The translations under genes were made by a program, and so were the position numbers. From positions 15,404,442 to 15,468,441 of the forward strand of contig OX155963.1 in assembly GCA_944548615.1 (NCBI GenBank): a stretch of 64,000 bases of DNA, read 5' to 3'. This document shows positions 11,251 through 23,280 of this stretch, in pieces. How positions within the stretch are numbered: position 1 is the first letter of the stretch; every line of letters begins with the position of its first letter. This stretch comes from Micropterix aruncella. Lineage: Eukaryota > Arthropoda > Insecta > Lepidoptera > Micropterigidae. The notes beneath the pieces were generated by a model, which made no database searches, was not told the DNA's origin, and worked only from the letters and a program-made list of their open reading frames with translations.

Positions 11251-11844
11251 ACAGAGAATTGCGTTAACAATACTTTACCTCCTCGTCGATTAATAGGCAG
11301 GTAAATTAAAAGAACCATATTTACAATGTAGTTTTATATTTTATTCAACATTCACAAATTACTGTGAATTATACCTTCTCGCTAGCTAAAGGTTCAACCA
11401 AGTTCACCTGAATAATTCCACTCAGAGCCAGCTGAAACTTTGTAATGGAACATAATTGTTGTGTAGTTAGTGCACAAGGGCGAAAGGGCGGTTGAAATTT
11501 AGTTAGGAGATAGGATGGAGGCGTGAAAGCATTTGCCTGCATTGCGTAAAAATAAACCACATGTGAACAATGGCAAGAGAGGATGAGAGAGAGAGGAGGA
11601 GGGATCTGGGGGGGGGGGGGGGGGGGGCAAACACCTTATCCGTTAATTGCACTCTATGCCGTGGGGAACCATACAAATTGTTGCTTGGCACATGAAGTTG
11701 ACTTCCGGCAACTGGGGAAACAATCACTTACTCAAACTTGCCATGTCGAATAATAATTGGTTAGCGAATGCTTTGGTGCAGCTTGGGCCATAAGATCCAT
11801 TTTGTTCTCGGATCGGCTCAACTCACGATTCAGCCCCTATTCAG
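11251..11844. other. Simple-sequence-bearing stretch, no recognised gene
   Basis: It holds a GA-rich patch at 11575-11602 and an uninterrupted run of 20 G at 11608-11627. The minus-strand frame over the run encodes poly-proline only because of it. Confidence 0.6.
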
Positions 11845-11960
11845 AAGCACGGTGTGCAAAACACACGCACGGTGCGCAAACCGTCCAGGAGCGCCCGAAG
11901 CGTCCTGCCCTGGCTCCCACCCATGCTTTTGACCAACTCTATACAACTGGGTCTTAGTGG
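11845..11960 (+). repeat. Family C repeat, short copy
   Basis: It shares cacggtgcgcaaaccgtccaggagcgcc with 21.35 kb and, less closely, with the reverse copy at 31.8 kb. The translated phrase HGAQTVQERPKRP corresponds to PHGAHTVQERQK at 21.35 kb, so the family may once have been coding. Confidence 0.55.
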
Positions 11961-12368
11961 CCAAAGTGCAACAGGACCCATTAGAACCTTTGTATAAACA
12001 GACTTGCATATGGATATAAAAACGTAAAACTGTTTTTTATGCTCCGAAAAGACAGACTTTAAAATATTTGAACCGTGCATAGCCTGGTCAAGTAGTAGTA
12101 GTAGTAGTAAACGGAGTGGGGGCTTGTATCCAGCCCTTGATGTCACCTGGATCTATAAGATCTTTTGTAACTACCCACTTTGTGGTTGGGTTAGTGGTCA
12201 GCTAGTAGCCTGGACAAAAAGTATGACAAAGAAATTTGTAACGTGCTAAAAATATATTTTTTTCTGAACCTCGTCTAAGATCTCATACCTTGCTTCAACT
12301 TCTCCTCAGTTTTAAGCTTTATACCTTACATTACAGACTGCAGCTGCTGAATCACGGCAAAATCTGAA

Positions 12369-12551
12369 TACTAGTCTCCGTGTTCGCCAAGAGATGGCGC
12401 GAAGCCGTGACCGACTTAAGCCGGGCAGACAGTGAGGCTAATTACGAACAAGCATGCGATACGCAAATTAAGATGCAGTATCGAGATATGAGGGTTTTAC
12501 ACAACTGCACGCGGCGAGACGCCCTCAACAACGCCAACGGAGGATGACTAA
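12369..12551 (+). pseudogene. Short coding-like frame, unrecognised
   Basis: A frame of about 58 codons without a start methionine ends in TGA near 12550. It reads in part KRWREAVTDLSRADSEANYE and then CTRRDALNNANGG. Composition and residue mix look coding in contrast to the AT-rich neighbourhood. An adjacent frame also reads plausibly from about 12335, so it may be a frameshifted remnant. I cannot name a family. Confidence 0.25.
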
Positions 12552-13833
12552 ATAAATGCTATGTAAATCGAGTACTATGCTAATGGTTGTGTTCAGGGAG
12601 ACGATAAATATTTTACAAAGGCCATTCCACGTGAACAGCGAGTTAATTCGATGCAGTATACGTATTTGAACGTCACTTATAAAGTCGTTTTATTTTACTT
12701 TCCCGGCCCACCAACCAACAAGGAGGGAAAGTATTGTGAACGCGTATTTTTTTTTTCGAGATGAAAACTGGAAAATCCATTTTGATTCATCTGAAACTTA
12801 TTTTTATTAATTTATTATAAAAATCTTTTTTTGTTCAGATAAATGGTACACTAAATCATATACTTCGAAAAAGTTTGAATTTACACAACAAATAAATCTG
12901 GTTATCACCCTTCGATTGTATTCAAGAAATGAACTTTGAGAGTAGCTAACATTAGCACTGGAGAGATGATATTGGCGCCAAATATTTAGTTTTTTTAGAG
13001 CCTTGGGAGGAGGTGCGAATCGTTGAAAAATCGTTAGAGGATCTCAAATACATATGCTTGCCAAGATAGACGCGAAGATGATATTATAATTTTTCTTTCA
13101 TTCCAAATCACCTGAAAGCAAAACGCAGATGTGGAAAATTCGCTAAAATGCTAATAAAATTAAATTTACATTTTAGGAGAGTTAATATCGATACTAAGCT
13201 ATAATTCGTATTTTATTTAATTCTAAATAATCTTTCTATAATAAGAGCTTTTAAAATAAGGGAAAATAAAAATTTTAATTTTCGCCAAAACGTTTTTCTG
13301 CTTTAATATTCAACGCATCCTTTGTGTCGACCAGGTGCCCTTAATGCCTTATTAAAAGCCGTATTTACATATTAGGGCACTGAAAAGGTAACACATGTGG
13401 ATATAACAGCAATAATTATGTAGTTTTTATATTACACGTATTATATTATTTAGTATTTATTTTATACATCAGGAAGAGGTTATTTACTTTTTTATTTAGG
13501 CAGCGGTCAAATTACTTTTTCTCAAGTTCAAATGCCGATCTTCTAAACATACATCACTAGCAGATCTTCGTGCAATCATTAATCTGCTTTCACCAATGGA
13601 ACTGACACCGGAGTGAAATTTATACAACTATTCAATAGAAAAAATAGCATAGAATAACTTTATTGTGCTATAAAAACATTACTTAATAAATATTACACTA
13701 GATTTATAAAATAGACAATGTATGCACAAATGGCAGACTTAACGCTATAGCAGTCAACCATTTAAATCTTGTAGTCAAGCATTCAAATAATTATTCTTTG
13801 GGACACACGTAGGTTTGTAATGACGTTGGTATG
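12552..13833. other. AT-rich stretch without a recognised gene
   Basis: No open frame above about 60 codons and no element ends that I can identify. Confidence 0.5.
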
Positions 13834-14040
13834 TATTCAACCGGCTGGATGATACATTTTTGGGATTATTTTTTTAATTTTATTTTTAACATTAGCCTAA
13901 CTTTCTGGGTGTATAACCTTCTTTCTGGGTGTTTAATATTAAAAATGTATCATTCAACCCGGCTGGATGATACATTTTAATTTTTATTTTGATTATTTTA
14001 TTTGTGATATTAGCCTAATTTTCTGGGCGTTCTTTGATGC
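13834..14040. repeat. Two tandem units with an internal hairpin
   Basis: The phrase attcaaccggctggatgatacattttt...ttagcctaactttctgggtgt near 13834 is repeated from about 13952 with small changes (period about 118). A perfect 12-base inverted pair, aaaatgtatcat / atgatacatttt, spans the junction around 13942-13978. Confidence 0.7.
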
Positions 14041-14139
14041 ATTGGTTTTAGTCATAACTAACCCAATTACTCTTTGGATAATTTTTACTTAGTTTATAAC
14101 TTCATTATCTAGTCTGAATGTTTTACATCTTATATATTT

Positions 14140-14330
14140 ATTTATTTAAAGAAAGCATATTATTATTACCTGTAGTACTCGTACATTGCCACTATTAGAG
14201 GCGTCATTCTAAACAGTAGCAAAAAATACAGCACTGCAGTCGAGTTTATTCATAAAATGAACGCCGCCTAACTAGGCCTAGGCCCGTACTAAAGGGGAAA
14301 GGCGTACCAAATAGGCAATGGATTGTGAAT
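14140..14330 (-). mobile_element. LINE 3' UTR fragment, same family as the element at 48.7-54.0 kb
   Basis: The reverse complement aligns with 53.78-53.97 kb through the A/T-rich tail (atttatttattt at 14143) and the shared box gcctaactaggcctaggc at 14266-14283, and further to gcgtacca. No coding part is recognised. AT-rich sequence to about 14650 may be more of the same UTR. Confidence 0.75.
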
Positions 14331-14659
14331 ACGTGGAACTACACCATTTTTATATATAATAATATTTAAACTAATAACAATAGACTAAAATAATAATAAT
14401 AAAAACCAATAATAACAATAATTAACAAAATCATCAATCTAAAAATTAGGTCTCACCTATATACTAGCATATATAATAGCTTGCGAATAATATTTAAAGT
14501 ACACATCATAAAAAAACATAATAAAATAAATTGATAAAAGAATGACAATAAGATGTGATAAAGTTTAATTAATAATGATAGATGGAAAACAACCTTGCAA
14601 TAAATAAATAGAGTCAAATTAAAATAGATTATAAAATTGTAAATACGATATAAATATCA

Positions 14660-15120
14660 CAGATTATAATAATAATAAATACCGCTTTATTCATAAGAAA
14701 AGGCGAGCTAATTGCCGCAGGCAATATTTTAGGGCTAACCTATACTATTACAACGATATTATTTGCGAGTAGATGCTACATAACTCAACCTATATAAAGA
14801 GACAAATACAAAACAAAGAGGATATAAAGAAATATATATTTAACTCTTTGTGGGCATACAATGTGGCACACTTAAATCTAAGACCTATAAGGACGATAAG
14901 ATTTTAAAAGAAGGAGAATGGGAAGAGAAAGAGAACTTATGTGGAAGATTTCAAATGTTCTCTTAGTCTGATTTTAAAACTTGTTATGCTTGGCGCGTTT
15001 TTGACATTTTTTGGCAATCATTCCAAAGACGGGCTCCATGCTCAGTGAACGAGAATGAGAAGAAGATATGTTACGACAGTGGTCAATCGGCAATAGACTG
15101 AGTACACAGGTACACTTCAT
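14660..15120 (-). mobile_element. CR1/Jockey-like LINE, C-terminus and 3' UTR
   Basis: On the minus strand near 15040-14950 the translation gives ARLWNDCQK and, one frame over, SFKIRLREHLKSS, the usual end of a CR1/Jockey ORF2 (W-N-x-L-P ... F-K-x-x-L-x-x-H-L). The 3' UTR then runs to a tail read in reverse as aataataataaataccgcttta. The same UTR signature (gcaataagctcgcctttt then aataaagcgttta) recurs on the plus strand at 60.5 kb, so both belong to one family. Confidence 0.65.
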
Positions 15121-15761
15121 TACATCGAGTGAATAATTGTGTTTCTAAACTTTGAACAAAATTGTAGAACACTCTTTCTGCCTTAGCATAAGCGTGGACT
15201 TCTTGGTCATGTTACTTTTAATACAGTTTAATAGGATGCTGTGTAAAGATATTCCATTCGGATCGTCGTCGACTAATTAACTCGATTTCATTATCAAACT
15301 TTCTCTATTTTCATGAACCCGCAAGCGGCAATGTTGCCGTTTTCGCAATATCGTAAAACTAAAAGTATACTCATGAAACGAAAGTCGAGTGAGCTCAGCC
15401 GCCGTAACATCGTAGTCTCCAAGTTGGCTGCAAAAGAACGAGTCCATCTGTTTCCCTCTGAGTTTACGAATAATTGGTTTCGTCTCTCGGCATACAATTT
15501 CTGCCAAGACTGCGCAAATGCAATTTTAAATGCAACTAACTCGGTGCGCGCTATGCCAACAAAACTTTCGACTTCAGCCGAGCTATAATAGTGTACCATT
15601 ACAGTACTTATAAACAAGCCATGCAACGAGAAGCGCCGTTCTGCGACTCTTTTAAATCAAGTGATCCACAATTTTGGTGCTTTATCTGGATCATAGCGAT
15701 CACATCCACCATATACGATACTCACTACTGGAATTTCTAATATTTTTTAATGTTTAGCATG
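15121..15761. other. Unclassified stretch, open in several frames at 15277-15626
   Basis: A less AT-rich patch is open on both strands (91 codons plus, 110 and 76 minus). None of the translations contains a motif I know. It could be old coding sequence or only a compositional patch. Confidence 0.35.
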
Positions 15762-16368
15762 GTTTTAACATAAATGAAAAAGCCGACGAACTTGGCAAGA
15801 CGGGAGCAAAGGGAACGTTATATGCCCTGAACCTTGCTGTGGCGTACCAAAAAGCCTTGCAAACCTAATGCTTAAACAAATATGTTTAGGACAATCCGTC
15901 AACTACTGGAAAAACACGCCAGGGTGAATCAATCCAAAGCGCTAATTAAGGCTTACGACCCTAAGACGGCCTTATCGCTAAATAGGAACATTCTCCGCAT
16001 ACTGGTGAGGGCGCTCACGGGGCATTGTGGCCTTAACAAACACATGTACAACTTCAAGCTCCGAGACACAAAAATGTGCAGGTTCTGCCAAGGGGCAGAG
16101 GAAACTACCCCGCACCGCATGTGCGAGTGTAGCCCGCTGATGCGTAAAAGATACATCCACTTGGGTGGTCATTACCTCCCACCTGAGGAGGTAAAACAAT
16201 CTGGCGCCAAAAGCCTGTTGCGGTTCTTAAATGACACGAGGCTTAGCGCAGAACTATGGCGTAGGAGGCGAACACAATATATCAGCAATGGTCTCAGTAT
16301 TACAAGGCTCATAAAGACCTTAGAAAAGCCCCACACAACAAATTAAAAAAAAATAGTTTTAACATAAA
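15762..16368 (+). mobile_element. RNase H-carrying LINE, 5'-truncated copy 2, with 13-bp target duplication
   Basis: The same 13 bases, gttttaacataaa, are at 15762-15774 and 16356-16368, directly before the truncated 5' end and directly after the A-rich tail (attaaaaaaaaata). The insert starts inside the RNase H domain at NEKADELG and contains the linker and C-terminal Cys/His region. It is therefore a short 5'-truncated insertion whose ends are both known. Confidence 0.9.
15882..16346 (+). pseudogene. C-terminal Cys/His region of copy 2
   Basis: An open frame of 154 codons carries LTGHCGLNKHMYNFKL, then CRFCQGAEETTPHRMCECSP, and ends in RRRRTQYISNG...PHTTN with a stop nine codons before the tail. 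This copy shows the natural C-terminus that copy 1 has lost. It is 5'-truncated and separated from any promoter, so it is not expected to be functional. Confidence 0.8.
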
Positions 16369-16525
16369 AAATGTTTTTTTTTACTTAAGAATCGATTTCA
16401 TTTAAAGCCCACGGTATAAAAATTTGATGGATAGTAAAATCAATCGTTACGTTTAATATCAGTTTGAAAATTACAACCTAATCAAAATCAAAAACAAAGT
16501 CGAAAGATATATAGATACATTTTAG

Positions 16526-16965
<440 letters not shown>

Positions 16966-17104
16966 GGTTAGCGAGAGGATGCGCTATTCGCCGACTCCCG
17001 GTCGCGATTTGTACACGAACCAGAATGTAGGAGCCATAGTAAGTATTCGGCTCTGGAGGATGGAATGATCCATGAACTTAACAAGTAAATATATTACAAA
17101 AAAT

Positions 17105-17350
17105 AAAAAACACGAGTGCCATTACAGAAAGTGAACTATTTTATTTATAATTATTATTATTTAGTTTTTTTTATTCAATATTTGTGGTTTATGTATTTAT
17201 CCATATAGATAGATATTTTCGGAATGTACTTCTGAATCATTTGACACAATAGTATTTCTCGACATTTGGACAGTTTAGGCACCCTATGACATTTGGGTTT
17301 GACATAACGATTGTAACAATATCACACACTTCTAATACCGGATTGCGATT
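17105..17350 (+). repeat. Family A repeat, 5' part
   Basis: It begins with cacgagtgccattacagaaagtgaactatttta, also seen at 27.54 and 46.55 kb, and continues with gtggtttatgtatttatccatatagata and ttcggaatgtact, as at 28.27 kb. It then carries ggcaccctatgacattt and acataacgattgtaacaat. It suggests that the full family A unit starts well upstream of the parts seen elsewhere. Confidence 0.6.
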
Positions 17351-18170
17351 GCGTAGTTTTATAATTTTCCAAAATGTTGGATTGATATAAATTATTAAGA
17401 ACCAAAAACGTTTATTTAAAAATTGGTATTAATTTGTTGAGTGTAATAATTAAACTCTTTGTATAATTTATTTTGCTAAATTAATATTCCAAATATTTAT
17501 CTTCGTTACTAGGCCTACCGGATCTATTCCTGACGGCCGCGAATAGGAAGATCGACAAAAACTAAACGGTTAAATGATGAATATCGGCACCCACCGCGTG
17601 CAATGGTGATTTATATTAAAGACGCTGCTTCATCCTTATATGAGATCAAGAGGTCGCGGCACGCACCCTATGCCATTCGATAAGCAAAACGATTCTAACA
17701 ATTTTATTTATTTATTTATTTATTTAGTAGTAACACATCTAGTAAAAAGTTAATGTCATATTTGATTAAGATGTTAGCAAGAAATTGATGCGACATTATT
17801 TTTATGATTGACACAGTCGCCTAACTAGGCCTAGGCCTGTTCTAAGGCAGACTTTTAATGATGATATTAATTGTGCACTGTCAACTTAATCTATAATTAG
17901 TACTTATTTTTAAAACTACAAATATTTACGCATATACAAATATGGATAGATACTTATATACATCTACAGATAAAATATATATCCATATATGCACACATAC
18001 ACATACATATATTTATACGAAAATAATAATAAAACCAAAATAAATAAAATAAAAACTAAAATAATATACATATATAAATCAATTACATATTGATATGACG
18101 CTCACATACCTATAATAGTCATTTAAAATTATCATTGAAAAACTAAATACTAAGTACTAAATACTATCAT

Positions 18171-18746
18171 TCAAAATACAACAGTCAACATATTCCCTAA
18201 ACCGTCCCTACCCACCTCCAACAACCAATCCGTTAGAGATTTTTTAAAAATGGATGTGTTCTCACTACTTTTAATTGCGTCGGGAAGATTGTTATACATT
18301 ATAAATAGGATAGAAAACGAAGTCTACCCTACCCTAGACAACGGCGGCTGCAACGTCACCGAAACGTCGGGTCCTACAAATTTCACGCGGTAAATTCGTT
18401 TTCTATCCTATTTATAATGTCAAACAACCGCGATAGTCTTCGATTTTAGATTGTTATACATTCTAGGGCCAATGAACGTGAAATGGCGCTGGTCAAATGT
18501 TGTGTAAGATCTTGGCACCAACATATCACCAGTTCTTGTTGCTCTCGTCTTTCCAACTTGTTGATTATAAGGTGTCATTTTATTTTTAGTATATATTAGG
18601 GCCATGCGAACATAAAGCTGTCTTACATCCACAACCCCGGACTGGATGTAAAGAGTGTCTGACGGAAATCGATATGGTTTACGTGCGATTATTTTTAAAA
18701 TACATTTTTGAGCTACTTCTAGAGGGTGTAGAGTGGACCTTGTACA
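18171..18746 (-). pseudogene. LINE ORF2 C-terminus, split by the foldback element
   Basis: From 18746 down the translation is GCTRSTLHPLEVAQK, then IIARKPYRFPSDTLY, then VDVRQLYVRMALIYT, then FDQRHFTFIGPRMYN. Reading resumes beyond the insertion with NLPDAIKSSENTS and ends LTVVF before a TGA at 18173-18171. It aligns with the C-terminus of the ORF2 at 52.7-53.3 kb. With the insertion and one copy of its target duplication taken out, the frame is continuous. Confidence 0.85.
18286..18462. mobile_element. Foldback element copy 2 with 15-bp target duplication
   Basis: The repeat agattgttatacatt is at 18286-18300 and 18448-18462. The 147-bp element between starts ataaataggatagaaaacga and ends in the same tail as copy 1 (taatgtcaaacaaccgcg...cgatttt). 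Most of the inner left arm is deleted, so only the outer ends can still pair fully. Confidence 0.9.
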
Positions 18747-18989
18747 ACCGCCGACACACTTCTAAATTGGTTCAAGCGTTTAGAAGTTATGGTGGAATAA
18801 AGAAACGGATAACATACATAGATGAATCTTAAACACATAAAAATTCCTTTTCTGGGCAGTCGTGTAAAAGAAAGTGGTTCCATGGAATGCTTTCCCATTC
18901 GGTATGGGCTCTAAATAGAAACCGGAAAAACCCATCGCTAGTGTAATCGTTATGATTTTCGATGAATGTATACGAAGATTTTATGTATA

Positions 18990-20094
<1,105 letters not shown>

Positions 20095-20122
20095 GGTTGA
20101 GCCAAAACTGCGCAACCACTAA

Positions 20123-20799
20123 AGTACGGGCCAAAGGAACATTCCGATGGGGTAATAAACCGAGCTGTCAACAAGGATGCGGCTATCGTCGATATTGCTT
20201 ATTGATGAATTACGATTGCTCGATGAATCAGTATTATATATCTGCATTTATTATAGAACCGATTGCTATATTTATTATTATTTTCGGTTTAAGTATTATT
20301 TTAGAATAAGAGTAATTGAATAATGACCTAATTATGTGATGTGAGTTATTAAATGAGTACTTAATAGATAACTGATTATCATAGCATGTCATATCATAGG
20401 TCATTATTAATTTCTAAACAGTCATTAGTAAAATGTTATCTTGGCATTTTGTAATAATGACTTCCACATACATATGTATATTATAAAATGCTGCGCGGAT
20501 AAAACATCATTACTTGCCTATCAGTTGAGCAATGGAGGCCATATTTTCTAATCTGGAGCTATTGAAGTTGAAGGATGATATTAACATGCAGACTCGGTGC
20601 CTTATACATAACATTTAGACAATTTTTGACGAACTGAAAAGTGACCCGACAAAAGTTTCGCTGCTCAATGTCAATAATATATTAATCTGAGAGATAATCT
20701 GCGACGGTTGCGACACTGATACCTACAAACAGGTAGTAAAAGGGGCGGGGCCGGCCTAATGATTTATTGCTTCACCGGAACGTTCCTTTGGCCCGTACT
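20123..20799. mobile_element. MITE-like element with 24-bp inverted ends
   Basis: The left end agtacgggccaaaggaac(a)ttccg at 20123-20146 is the reverse complement of 20776-20799 with one mismatch. TA dinucleotides lie just outside both ends, but a target duplication is not certain. The 677-bp interior includes a coding remnant. The superfamily is not recognised. Confidence 0.7.
20532..20742 (+). pseudogene. Coding remnant inside the MITE-like element
   Basis: From an ATG at 20532 one frame reads MEAIFSNLELLKLKDDINM, a stop, TIFDELKSDPTKVSLLNVN, a second stop, then EIICDGCDTDTYKQVVKG. The residue mix looks like real protein and the two in-frame stops are single-codon events, so this is probably a decayed exon, either of the parent transposon or captured from a host gene. 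Identity unknown. Confidence 0.4.
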
Positions 20800-20939
20800 A
20801 TAGTAACTTGAGTTCTCTACATTGGGCCATATATGTCTCAGTTTTCATTACAAATCACTACAATTTAAATTTAATATATTTGCCGAGCACCTTGCAGAGG
20901 ACGAAGAGTGCACTCGCACTTGAATCGGACGTGATTAAC

Positions 20940-21114
20940 AATTCAGCCAGAAGTTGGACATTCGCGCGGTGCAGGCGCGAGGGCTAATTCACAGAGAGGT
21001 GCACACTCGCCGGGCGGATGTGCAAACTCCCACGGAAGAAGTTCAGACCGACGACGCTAGCTCCCGCTCGGAGATCATTCCCTATTTAGCAGATTGCATG
21101 GAAGATTGCCTCTG
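20940..21114 (+). pseudogene. Short coding-like frame, unrecognised
   Basis: About 57 codons between two stops read QFSQKLDIRAVQARGLIHRE and then VQTPTEEVQTDDASSRSE, ending YLADCMEDCL. There is no start methionine. The composition is balanced, unlike the surroundings. It may be part of an ORF1 of an unlisted retroelement. Confidence 0.3.
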
Positions 21115-21179
21115 AGTGTACACACCTCGCAAACAATGGACCTCTTTAGACGTACATACATACTCGTGTATATAAGGCG

Positions 21180-21600
21180 ATATTTCGTAGCTTTATGTAC
21201 GTTGCCAGCGCTCACTCCAGGGAGATAGAACGACTAATCGTTAAAACTTTCTGAGGTGACGGGCTAGCTCGCTGTAGTCGACAACCCAAGTTGTTTCCAG
21301 ACTCCCCCGACTGTTAGTCAGAATGCACAATCGATTGGCTTACGCCGCACGGTGCGCATACCGTCCAGGAGCGCCAAAAGGTTGACTCCTAAGGCCAGAG
21401 TCCTACCCGGGCTCGCGCTTAATGCGTGGAGGCCTCCGGATGGGTGTTGACCAGTGAGTGTGACCAGCAAGCAAGAGCCATTAACTCCCAAATAACAGTG
21501 TGTTGACGCAATTTAGTCCCCCTCTACCTTTGGCTAACGCTTGGTCACAACATTTGGAGATGTCGACTACAACGGGCGAACCCGTCACCCCAGGAAGTTT
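21180..21600 (+). repeat. Family C interspersed repeat
   Basis: It shares gggagatagaacgactaatcg, cagactcccccgactgttagtc, gaatgcacaatcgattggct and gtccaggagcgcc with the reverse copy at 31.7-32.3 kb. The translated phrase SECTIDWLTPHGAHTVQE is kept in both copies, so the family was probably coding. Parent element unknown. Confidence 0.6.
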
Positions 21601-21861
21601 TAACGATAATGATCGAAAAAGGCCAGTAAAATGTTAAACACCCAAATTAAATACATCATAAATTTAAAAACTAGAAGTACATATATAAGATGAAATAAAA
21701 TAACTAGATAATAAGCCTGCTTGTGTATATTTGAAAATCGTGCGTCTTAAATTCTGTTAGCTTATAGAATTCTGATAGCTAATAAGCATCTCTTGACCAC
21801 CATTATTGTTTAAATAGGTGCGATGTACGAAAAGTCATGGCCCTCGAATTCTGTCAGTTTA

Positions 21862-22470
21862 TACAGCGTGAGTTTTTAATTAGTGACATCTTTGAAGCAT
21901 ATGAATCAATACGAGCAAATAAACAACTTTTAATCCGGCAGCTTTCTATGTTAATTTTATATTTAATATGAAATTTTAAGTAAATACGCTAATATCTATT
22001 TAAAATGTTACTTTTGCAGGAAACGATTATCAGCGTAACGTTTTCCTTTCTTTCTATGTTTATGTATATGTACCTACGTATATTGTATGCCCTGTATGTT
22101 TCCCGATAAAAAATGAAAATAGAAAAAATACATATAAATAAAATGGTAAAAACACACATAAAAACCCATTAAAAACATTTTTTAATTTATTTTTTTGGAA
22201 AATAGTATAAAAGAATTGTGTGCGTTGTGCCATCTAGCGGTAGGTAAAATATCGCGAATAAAGGTTATTCGCATCGATATAGCGCAGCTTGCTCAACTCT
22301 TGTAACACTTTTATTTATCAGTAAAAAAAACAAATTTTAAAAAAAGATGCATAAAAATATACAAATGTTTTTTTACTATTTTTTAAAATTGCACCTACTA
22401 AAAAACTGCTTACCTCGTCGTACTGGTTCACCCACTTCAAGGATGTCACTAATTAAAAACTCACACTGTA
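21862..22470. mobile_element. Family D MITE-like element, longest copy
   Basis: The left end tacagcgtgagtttttaatt...gacatctttgaag is mirrored at the right end, whose reverse complement is tacagtgtgagtttttaatt...gacatccttgaag. The mirror extends about 60 bases, to gaatcaatacgag / gaaccagtacgac. The centre has the inverted pair aaaatatcgcgaataa / ttattcgcatcgatat around 22247-22281. No ORF. Confidence 0.75.
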
Positions 22471-22529
22471 GAATGGGTAGCCTATCATATCTCCTATATC
22501 GTCACATCCCTGTATTTTAACTACGCTCT

Positions 22530-22860
22530 CCATGATAATCTATTTAACGCCCTTTACAAATACCACCACAATTGCACGTGGATATTATCTCCCTTGGGAG
22601 AAAGTATCCATATATCCGCTGGTATTCCCAGATGCTGCTATACCGCGATCAAACGTGCGACGCGCACTGCGGCCGGGAGGGCGGCCGGCCCATTTCCTCT
22701 GCGTAAAATCGCAAATTTAATTAGCTTTGCACTGCGACTGTGTCCGTTAGTTAATGGATATTTGTCTGCGTTGGTGCAGTCTGAGCGCGCGCCGGCGATA
22801 TCCACACCCCGAAATCAAGCGGGAGACCGCAAACTCCCAATCTGCTCGGTTTGAGACCAA
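22530..22860. other. GC-richer non-coding block
   Basis: The block contains gcgacgcgcactgcggccggg, cggccggcccatttcc and a homeodomain-type site aatttaattagc at about 22710. Two overlapping frames of 62 and 86 codons show no known motif. It could be a conserved regulatory block or an unknown exon. Confidence 0.3.
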
Positions 22861-22954
22861 AAATTTAAATAATCGGGTCGAGTCGGCCAGAGTTGAGAGA
22901 TAAAATATCACTCTATTTTACGACTATAATGCAATAAGTAAATACAGGATGAGT

Positions 22955-23280
22955 TTTAATTAGGTACATCCTCATGTATATTTTCATGTATATTTCGGGG
23001 ACATAAAGACTCATGTATATTTTCGGAATGTACTCAATGGACCTTTCATTTGAAAATAAACACGATATATTTAAATTAATTTATTGACTATTGGACTTTT
23101 GGACATTTAGACCACTACTTAGTTGGTATTTAGACAGTTAAGGTACTCTTTTACACTAGCGATGACATAACGATTCTAACAATACTACAAACTTCCAAAG
23201 CATTTAGAAGTTATGGTGGAGTAAAGAAACGGAAAACATACCTACATGAATCCTAAAAACATAATACTCTTTTTTGTGAT
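22955..23280 (+). repeat. Family A interspersed repeat
   Basis: One of the fuller copies: ttttcggaatgtactcaatggacctttcatttgaaa, then aacacgatatattt, then ttagacagttaaggtactc, then acataacgattctaacaatact, then atttagaagttatggtgga, then aaagaaacggaaaacatacc, ending ctcttttttgtg. Confidence 0.75.

Larger units (their letters stand above)
17704..18750 (-). mobile_element. 5'-truncated CR1/Jockey-like LINE, minus strand
   Basis: The tail reads as atttatttatttatttatttatttag at 17704. The UTR holds the box gcctaactaggcctaggc at 17819-17836, the same distance from the tail as in the 48.7-54.0 kb element. The coding end lies at 18171-18746. The insertion is itself interrupted by a foldback element at 18301-18447. 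Confidence 0.8.
17660..18870 (+). repeat. Family A repeat split by a LINE insertion
   Basis: The left piece ends at gcaaaacgattctaacaa (about 17703). The right piece starts at acacacttctaaattgg (about 18752) and runs through gcgtttagaagttatggtgg to gtcgtgtaaaag. In unsplit copies these two strings are adjacent. The intervening 1.05 kb is the LINE listed next. Confidence 0.7.

Noticed and set aside
11503..11727. Proline-rich minus-strand frame
   Set aside because: The proline run is the reverse of the 20-G tract, and the rest shows no domain.
15277..15626. Protein-coding gene
   Set aside because: Three overlapping frames on both strands are open, none with a recognisable motif, start context or splice support. 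Kept only as an unclassified stretch.
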